Source: Rhodobacterales bacterium (lineage in GTDB: Bacteria; Pseudomonadota; Alphaproteobacteria; Rhodobacterales; Rhodobacteraceae). From it: a stretch of 43,069 nucleotides of DNA. The stretch lies in the NCBI GenBank assembly GCA_025362795.1, contig JANYFE010000027.1:1-43069 (forward strand), read 5' to 3'. Positions 38,587 through 43,069 of the stretch are shown here, piece by piece (position 1 is the stretch's first letter; each line of letters starts with the position of its first letter). The position numbers and the translations under genes are program-made. The notes under the pieces were generated by a model, which was given only the letters and a program-made list of their open reading frames with translations, did not search any database and was not told the DNA's origin.

Positions 38587-40038
38587 ATGTCCGATATCTC
38601 CCCGCATCTGCTGCTGCCCTATATCCAGGCGGCGCAGGCCCAGAAGCATGTCACGCAGAACGAGGCGATGCGCCTTCTCGACGCCGTGGTTCAGCTTTCA
38701 GTCCTCGACCGCGATCTGACGGCACCTCCTGCTTCGCCTGTCGATGGTGATCGCTACATCGTCGCATCCGGCGCGACGGGTCTTTGGGCCGGGTGGGATT
38801 TGAACGTCACAACTTGGGTCGATGGCGTCTGGATGCGCCTTGTGCCACGCCCCGGCTGGCTGGCGTGGATCGCCGATGAAACCGTCGCGGCTATCTGGAC
38901 TGGCACGATCTGGAAGCTGATCGGCGTGCCGCAAGACGTATCGGACGCCGTTTTCAGCCTGGTCAACGATGCCGACCCGACCAAGCGGGCGGTATTTTCG
39001 CTGTCAGGGATTAGCACGGCAACGACGCGGACCTTCACGCTGCCGAACACCTCCAGCGAATTGGCGATCCTCGCCGGGACCCAAACCTTCACCGGCAACA
39101 AGACTTTCTCGGGCACGCTGACAGCTTCGGGGACGACGGCAACCATCGGAACATCTACCGCAACGGCCACTTATGGAGTGGGCACAGGGGCCACGACCAC
39201 CGGTTTGACCAAGACGGTGAACCTCGGTACCGGCGGCGCATCCGGATCAACTACGGTGGTGAACATCGGTTCGGCCACGGCGGGCGCAGGCGGCACGACT
39301 GTGGTGAACACGCCGACGGTGACGTTTGCCAATGCCGTCACACAGGTTGGCATGCCGCAGGCCAATTTAACCGCGCAGCTGCTTGGTCTAGGCGGCGCGA
39401 CAGCGGATACGACCAACCGGCTGTCGGTGAACACGCCTGCGGTGCTGCTGAACAACGCCGGGGCCGGGATCGAAGCGACGGTGAACAAATCCGCCGCGGC
39501 GAATGATGCGTCCTTCGCCTTTAAGACCGGGTTCTCGGCCCGCGCGCTGATTGGTTTGCTCGGGTCAGATGACTTCAGCTTCAAGGTCAGTCCGGACGGC
39601 TCCTACTGGAACACCGCCTTGTCCATCGATCGGAGCTCGGGCCGCCCGACCCTGCCGCAGGGCATGGTCTTGGGCGGCCTCGCTGGCGATCCCGCTGGTC
39701 GCGCCGATGGCTGGATCTGGCTGAACACCACGGCGCAGCGCATCCGGGCTCGGGCCGATGGGGTGGATTTCAACCTAGGGCCGCTGATGGGAGTGGGGGT
39801 GCTGGCCGTTGCCGACAACTCGCTGGAAGCCGCGACCGTAATTTCCGCACCCGGCACTGCCCCGACCTCCATCATCACCGTCTCACTCGCCCCGTCGCTC
39901 GATGCCGACGAGAACAGCCCCGAACTGCTCGACCTGGTCACTCTCTGGGCCGAGGCCGGAACCGACCAGATCACCCTTTACGCCACCTTTTCCGACCCGA
40001 CTTCGGGTGCGGTCAAAATCAACTGGAGTGCAAACTGA
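38587..40038 (+). CDS. DUF2793 tail fibre protein
   Basis: This protein of 483 residues has an N-terminal DUF2793 domain (SPHLLLPYIQAAQAQKHVTQNEAMRLLDAVVQL, then YIVASGATGLWAGWD) that anchors fibres to GTA-like tails. Next comes a Thr/Gly/Ala-rich beta-repeat shaft at about 170-270, with recurring TTVVN and TATATYG-like units, and a C-terminal domain (GTAPTSIITVSLAP to SGAVKINWSAN). It is probably a receptor-binding or decorating fibre. The stop overlaps the next ATG by one base. Confidence 0.85.
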   Translation: MSDISPHLLLPYIQAAQAQKHVTQNEAMRLLDAVVQLSVLDRDLTAPPASPVDGDRYIVASGATGLWAGWDLNVTTWVDGVWMRLVPRPGWLAWIADETVAAIWTGTIWKLIGVPQDVSDAVFSLVNDADPTKRAVFSLSGISTATTRTFTLPNTSSELAILAGTQTFTGNKTFSGTLTASGTTATIGTSTATATYGVGTGATTTGLTKTVNLGTGGASGSTTVVNIGSATAGAGGTTVVNTPTVTFANAVTQVGMPQANLTAQLLGLGGATADTTNRLSVNTPAVLLNNAGAGIEATVNKSAAANDASFAFKTGFSARALIGLLGSDDFSFKVSPDGSYWNTALSIDRSSGRPTLPQGMVLGGLAGDPAGRADGWIWLNTTAQRIRARADGVDFNLGPLMGVGVLAVADNSLEAATVISAPGTAPTSIITVSLAPSLDADENSPELLDLVTLWAEAGTDQITLYATFSDPTSGAVKINWSAN

Positions 40039-40784
40039 TGGCCAAACTGTCCCGTGACCTTTCCTCTGGCACCCTGCATCCGCGTGAGAACATCGCAGGG
40101 TCCGGAGCGCTGGGCGCTCTGAACGCCGAAATCGTCATCAATGCCGATGGCGCATCGACCGTGGCCCTCGACCTGCGCGGCACCTTCAACATGACGGTTG
40201 AAGTGGCGGGGTCCGTCGATGGCACCAACTGGACCCTGCTGGCGGTCCGCCCGATTGCAGGCGGGTCCTATCTCGCGGCTGTCGCCGGTACCGCGGCAGG
40301 CGCATGGGTCGCCGCCTGTGCGGGCTTCGCCAAGATCCGCGCCCGGGTCACAGCCTATACGTCAGGGGCAGCCACGGCCACTCTGCTGGCGGCGACGGGC
40401 CTTCTCGACGACCGTCTTCTGGGCGAGGTGTCGTCAAACGCCGCCACGGCCACCGCTGCCGTCAGCACTGCGGCAACTCTGACACTGACTGCCCCCGGCG
40501 CGGGTCTGCGTCATTATCTCACCGGCTTGCGGATCGAACGGCATGCGGCGGCGGTCCTCACGGCGGGCACGACGCCGGTGGTGATTACGACCACCAACCT
40601 GCCAGGCGCACTGGCGTTTTCCATCCCGGTCGAAGCGGCGGCGCAGGGCAGCGTCTATGAAAAAGTGCTCGATCCGGTGCGCGCCATCATGGCCGCCGCG
40701 CAGAACACTGCCACCACCATCGTCGCCCCGCTGACCACCAACGTGATCTGGCGGATCAGCGCCACCTTCTATGTCGCGCCGTAA
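40038..40784 (+). CDS. Putative tail-associated protein, unknown
   Basis: This protein of 248 residues starts in a TGATG overlap with the fibre gene. It is beta-rich and low in charge (NADGASTVALDLRGTFNMTVEVAGSVDGTNWTLLAVRPI), resembling a carbohydrate-binding or jelly-roll-like module, with a second beta region LRHYLTGLRIERHAA. Position and composition suggest a fibre tip or accessory virion protein. I cannot name a family. Confidence 0.65.
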   Translation: MAKLSRDLSSGTLHPRENIAGSGALGALNAEIVINADGASTVALDLRGTFNMTVEVAGSVDGTNWTLLAVRPIAGGSYLAAVAGTAAGAWVAACAGFAKIRARVTAYTSGAATATLLAATGLLDDRLLGEVSSNAATATAAVSTAATLTLTAPGAGLRHYLTGLRIERHAAAVLTAGTTPVVITTTNLPGALAFSIPVEAAAQGSVYEKVLDPVRAIMAAAQNTATTIVAPLTTNVIWRISATFYVAP

Positions 40785-40817
40785 GCCAGTCCCTCCCTCT
40801 CAATGAAAGCCCCAACC

Positions 40818-41126
40818 ATGACCGAAACACCAACCCTTCTCGACACTGTATCCCAGGCCTTCCGCGACCACGGCCTGACCGCAGCCATCACCGCACTCAT
40901 GGGTGGCAGCCTCGCCGTCGCCGCCACTGTGACGCGCAAAGCATTTACCAACGAGGCCATGCTGGAGCGCCTCGAACACGAGCTGGCCGCCGAGCGCGAA
41001 CGCTATGACAACCAGCGCGCCGAGGATCGCAGGGCCGACGCCGCCCGGCTGGAACGCATCGAAACCGACGTCCGCGCGATGCGGGATCTGATGTTCGAAG
41101 CCTTCCAACGCAGTCGCGCCGACTGA
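40818..41126 (+). CDS. Small protein with one hydrophobic segment and coiled coil, putative lysis accessory
   Basis: This protein of 102 residues is taken to start at ATG 40818 (an upstream in-frame ATG lies at 40803). A moderately hydrophobic segment (LTAAITALMGGSLAVAATV) is followed by a long charged helix, ERLEHELAAERERYDNQRAEDRRADAARLERIE. One membrane helix plus coiled coil, just before the endolysin, fits a holin-like or spanin-like accessory protein. An intrinsic terminator follows. Confidence 0.55.
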   Translation: MTETPTLLDTVSQAFRDHGLTAAITALMGGSLAVAATVTRKAFTNEAMLERLEHELAAERERYDNQRAEDRRADAARLERIETDVRAMRDLMFEAFQRSRAD

Positions 41127-41155
41127 ACTTCTGCCAACCTTTCCGATCCACCCCG

Positions 41156-41182
41156 ACCCGCCCCCTTTTGGCGGGTTTTTTT
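41156..41182 (+). terminator. Intrinsic terminator
   Basis: ACCCGCC (41156-41162) pairs with GGCGGGT (41170-41176) around a 7-base loop, followed by an unbroken T-run to 41182. This is the clearest Rho-independent terminator in the window. It separates the structural operon from the endolysin gene, so lysis genes would need read-through or their own promoter. Confidence 0.85.
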
Positions 41183-41208
41183 GTTGCCTGAAGGCCAAAG
41201 GAGCCCCC

Positions 41209-41862
41209 GTGACCACAGATCAAACCGACGCCATCCGCCTGATCCAGAGCGGCCTCGACAAGCTGGGCCACTCTCCCGGTGTCGTCGATGGCCAATGGGG
41301 CGTCCGAACTGCCCGCGCGCTGCGGCAGTTGATCGCCGCCAACGGCCGTCCTGCATCGCTTTCACCGCAGGGTCCCTTGCCGTGGATCACCGAAGCAAAG
41401 TCTGCGCTCGGCCGCAATGAGGCCCGCGACCGCACTTGGCTGATGGATTGGCTGAAGCGGGATGGCCGCAGCCTTGGCGATCCCGGCAAGAACCCCTGGT
41501 GCGGCGATTTCGTGGAAACCTGCATCCGCTTGGCGCTGCCAGACGAACCCCTGATCGGCGCGCTGGGCACCAATCCCTATTGGGCCCGCAACTGGCTGCT
41601 CTTCGGTCAAGCGGTGCAGCCGGTCACCGGTGCGGTCCTGATCTTCGAACGCGGATCAGGCGGCCATGTCGGCTTCGCCGTCGGACAGGATGACACGCAT
41701 TTCTACGTCCTTGGCGGCAACCAGTCCGATGCCGTCACCATCGCCCGCATCGCCAAGTCCCGCCTCCTCGGCGCGCGCTGGCCAGCAACCTTTCCAACCC
41801 GCCTGCAACGCCTGCCGACCATGAAGCCGGGCGAATTCCTCACAACCACCAATGAAATCTGA
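41209..41862 (+). CDS. Endolysin, TIGR02594-type cysteine peptidase
   Basis: This protein of 217 residues has an N-terminal peptidoglycan-binding-like segment (IRLIQSGLDKLGHSPGVVDGQWGVRTARALRQL) and a CHAP-like catalytic part with Cys in NPWCGDFVETC (about residue 98) and His in GSGGHVGFAVG (about residue 145). TIGR02594 proteins are common in alphaproteobacteria and their prophages. The GTG start has AAGGAG about 5 bases upstream. There is no signal peptide, so export through a holin is expected; one follows. Confidence 0.85.
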   Translation: MTTDQTDAIRLIQSGLDKLGHSPGVVDGQWGVRTARALRQLIAANGRPASLSPQGPLPWITEAKSALGRNEARDRTWLMDWLKRDGRSLGDPGKNPWCGDFVETCIRLALPDEPLIGALGTNPYWARNWLLFGQAVQPVTGAVLIFERGSGGHVGFAVGQDDTHFYVLGGNQSDAVTIARIAKSRLLGARWPATFPTRLQRLPTMKPGEFLTTTNEI

Positions 41863-41875
41863 ACAGGAGACCACC

Positions 41876-42043
41876 ATGCTGAAACCTGCAATCCTCGCCC
41901 TTATCCGCCAGATCCTGACCGTCGCGGGCACCGCGCTGGTCGCCAAGGGGATCGTGCAAGCCTCTGATCTGGAACCGGTGATCGGCGCGCTGCTGACTAT
42001 CGGGTCCGCGGTCTGGTCGGTCGCCGACAAACGAGGGAGGTGA
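41876..42043 (+). CDS. Small holin
   Basis: This protein of 55 residues has two hydrophobic stretches (LALIRQILTVAGTALVAKG and VIGALLTIGSAVWSVA) and a basic C-terminus (DKRGR), typical of small phage holins next to an endolysin. ATG 41876 has AGGAGA about 5 bases upstream, 13 bases after the endolysin stop. It would form membrane lesions at the end of infection. The 299 bases that follow (42044-42342) contain no convincing gene. Confidence 0.75.
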   Translation: MLKPAILALIRQILTVAGTALVAKGIVQASDLEPVIGALLTIGSAVWSVADKRGR

Positions 42044-42342
42044 TCTGGCTGCGTGCCACGAAAAAGCGGTTGGGTGGGGCACCTCGTCGCGCGGTCCTCA
42101 ATGCTAGTAAGTGGGGGGGTGCCGACCTATGCATATAACACAGCGCAGACGAGTGAGCAGGCTGGCGCGGCAATTCGTTCAAGCACCAGAATCTGGCCCG
42201 TCATCCACACGGAGGGACGCGAGACATCGCAAGCGTCGACCACCGAACCAATAGCACCTTTGCGACCAGGGTGGTTCTCGTTCGGAAGGCCCAACCTTCT
42301 AAAACTGGATCCAGCAGAGATCGACATCAAAAGCAGCAGGCG

Positions 42343-42963
42343 CTAGATCGACCTAGTGGCGGAGGGTGTCGAAATCCGTTCAAGATAATAGATGTAACCC
42401 TCATCCTGCCGGAAACCTAAGTCGAATGCTTCATCGCGCTTCAATTTATCAAAAAATACTTCCTCATCGTTGAATGTAAGTTTGACGAAACAGTCGTCGG
42501 TATTTGGGACGCTGGCAGAAAAGCAGATGGCACGTTCAGGAAGTTGTAGTGTCCCGTCGTCGCGCGCTTCCCCGTTTCCCGAATATGCCCGAAACGGCTG
42601 TCCATGTGTATGCGCGGCCGTCTCTGTGTAGAACTCGACGATGTACGGAACTTTTCGCCCCGCCCCAGTGGCAAGGTGGCGCGGCAACATCCGATATGCA
42701 TAGCGACCACCGCCACTGCCTTGGCGACCCTCTATTGACGTAAAGCCCATTGCCGCCCAGAACGGCAATGCCGACAACGGCGCGACTTCGATCTCAATAA
42801 CAGAACGCCCCTCTTCTTCGGCTCGGCTTATCATGAACTCAGCCAGAAGAGCGCCATAGCCCAGCCCCCGTTCATCAGGGCGTATCTCGAGGATGTCATA
42901 GCCTTCGAGAAACCCGATAGCCCGGTCACGGTGTTTGTCAAACAAGTTGTCCGCTGATTTCAT
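42343..42963 (-). CDS. GNAT-like acetyltransferase, N-terminally short, with extra C-terminal domain
   Basis: This protein of 206 residues has the acetyl-CoA-binding motif ERGLGYGALLAEF (R/Q-x-x-G-x-G/A) at about 30-42, followed by IEIEVAPLSALPFWAAMGF. The usual ~50 N-terminal residues of a GNAT fold are missing. A further ~95 residues (VPYIVEFYTETAAHTHGQPF to EGYIYYLERIS) form a beta-rich domain I do not recognise. ATG 42963 is chosen because it overlaps the stop of an upstream gene as ATGA. It is opposite to the late genes and may be bacterial DNA beyond the phage or right-arm cargo. Confidence 0.6.
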   Translation of the reverse strand: MKSADNLFDKHRDRAIGFLEGYDILEIRPDERGLGYGALLAEFMISRAEEEGRSVIEIEVAPLSALPFWAAMGFTSIEGRQGSGGGRYAYRMLPRHLATGAGRKVPYIVEFYTETAAHTHGQPFRAYSGNGEARDDGTLQLPERAICFSASVPNTDDCFVKLTFNDEEVFFDKLKRDEAFDLGFRQDEGYIYYLERISTPSATRSI

Positions 42964-43069
42964 GCGGCGTCTCTGATTTCGGAGGCGCGGGTGTCGCGTT
43001 CCGGGTTCAGCCAGACGGGTCCGGCGGGCAGCCAGTTGCGCGTTTTTCCTGACCACCGTTCCGGGGTTT
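42960..43069 (-). CDS. 3' end of an unidentified gene
   Basis: A minus-strand frame is open from the window edge to a TGA at 42962-42960 and ends ...WLPAGPVWLNPERDTRASE. It overlaps the ATG at 42963 as ATGA, so the two were probably one transcription unit. Only ~35 residues are visible, and no family can be named. Confidence 0.4.
   Translation of the reverse strand, partial: TPERWSGKTRNWLPAGPVWLNPERDTRASEIRDAA

Noticed and set aside
42053-42346. Plus-strand open frame of 97 codons after the holin
   Set aside because: No ribosome site, an unusual composition and no motif. I treat 42044-42342 as without a supported gene.
1-43069. tRNA, rRNA, integrase or att core
   Set aside because: Scanning by eye found no tRNA-like cloverleaf, recombinase motif or end-to-end direct repeat. 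A tool search could still find one.

Overview
The window is GC-rich and densely packed, with many stop/start overlaps (ATGA, GTGA, TTGA, TGATG). It looks like most of a prophage of a tailed, siphovirus-type phage in an alphaproteobacterium, most likely of the Rhodobacterales. The organism is inferred from two things: the tail-tip genes follow the order and families of the Rhodobacter-type gene transfer agent (tape measure, DUF2460, DUF2163, NlpC/P60, TIM-barrel 'megatron'), and the small accessory genes have a Rhodobacteraceae-phage flavour. No integrase, attachment site, tRNA or rRNA gene is visible, so the element's ends are not in the window, or only the right end is near.

Layout. (1) 1-2912, plus strand: a helix-turn-helix replication protein gene with four tandem ~24-bp repeats inside it (an iteron-like origin candidate), a C5-cytosine methyltransferase whose 3' half carries a second protein-like reading frame, and an unknown protein. 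(2) 2926-11674, minus strand: a complete type I restriction-modification operon read hsdM - abi (Abi_2/HEPN) - hsdS - small helical protein - hsdR. HsdS has an extra C-terminal domain of ~200 residues that resembles Panacea/DUF4065. (3) 11675-12965: an array of degenerate GGAAGCCAC repeats, a WYL-domain protein without a helix-turn-helix, and a terminator-like hairpin. (4) 12966-16125, plus strand: two tandem ParB-domain DNA methyltransferases and a MerR-like protein. (5) 16104-18296, minus strand: seven small phage genes opposing the late genes; two of their starts share a 33-bp upstream element. (6) 18426-40784, plus strand: the late operon. It has a lambda-like head module (Nu1-like and GpA-like terminase, gpW, portal, S49 protease with a nested scaffold, decoration protein, major capsid E, gpFII-like connector), then tail genes, including a chaperone pair joined by a canonical -1 slippery heptamer, then GTA-like tail-tip genes and fibre proteins. 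A secreted-protein moron of lower GC (26607-27713) interrupts the head-tail boundary. (7) 40818-42043: lysis genes with an intrinsic terminator before the endolysin, and a holin. (8) 42343-43069, minus strand: a GNAT-like protein coupled to a partial upstream gene.

How the parts fit: the element encodes four DNA methyltransferases of three types (C5, HsdM, two ParB-linked) plus a restriction nuclease and an abortive-infection-type RNase candidate. It therefore appears both protected against host restriction and equipped to exclude other phages. All functions are inferred from motifs read by eye; no database search was run.
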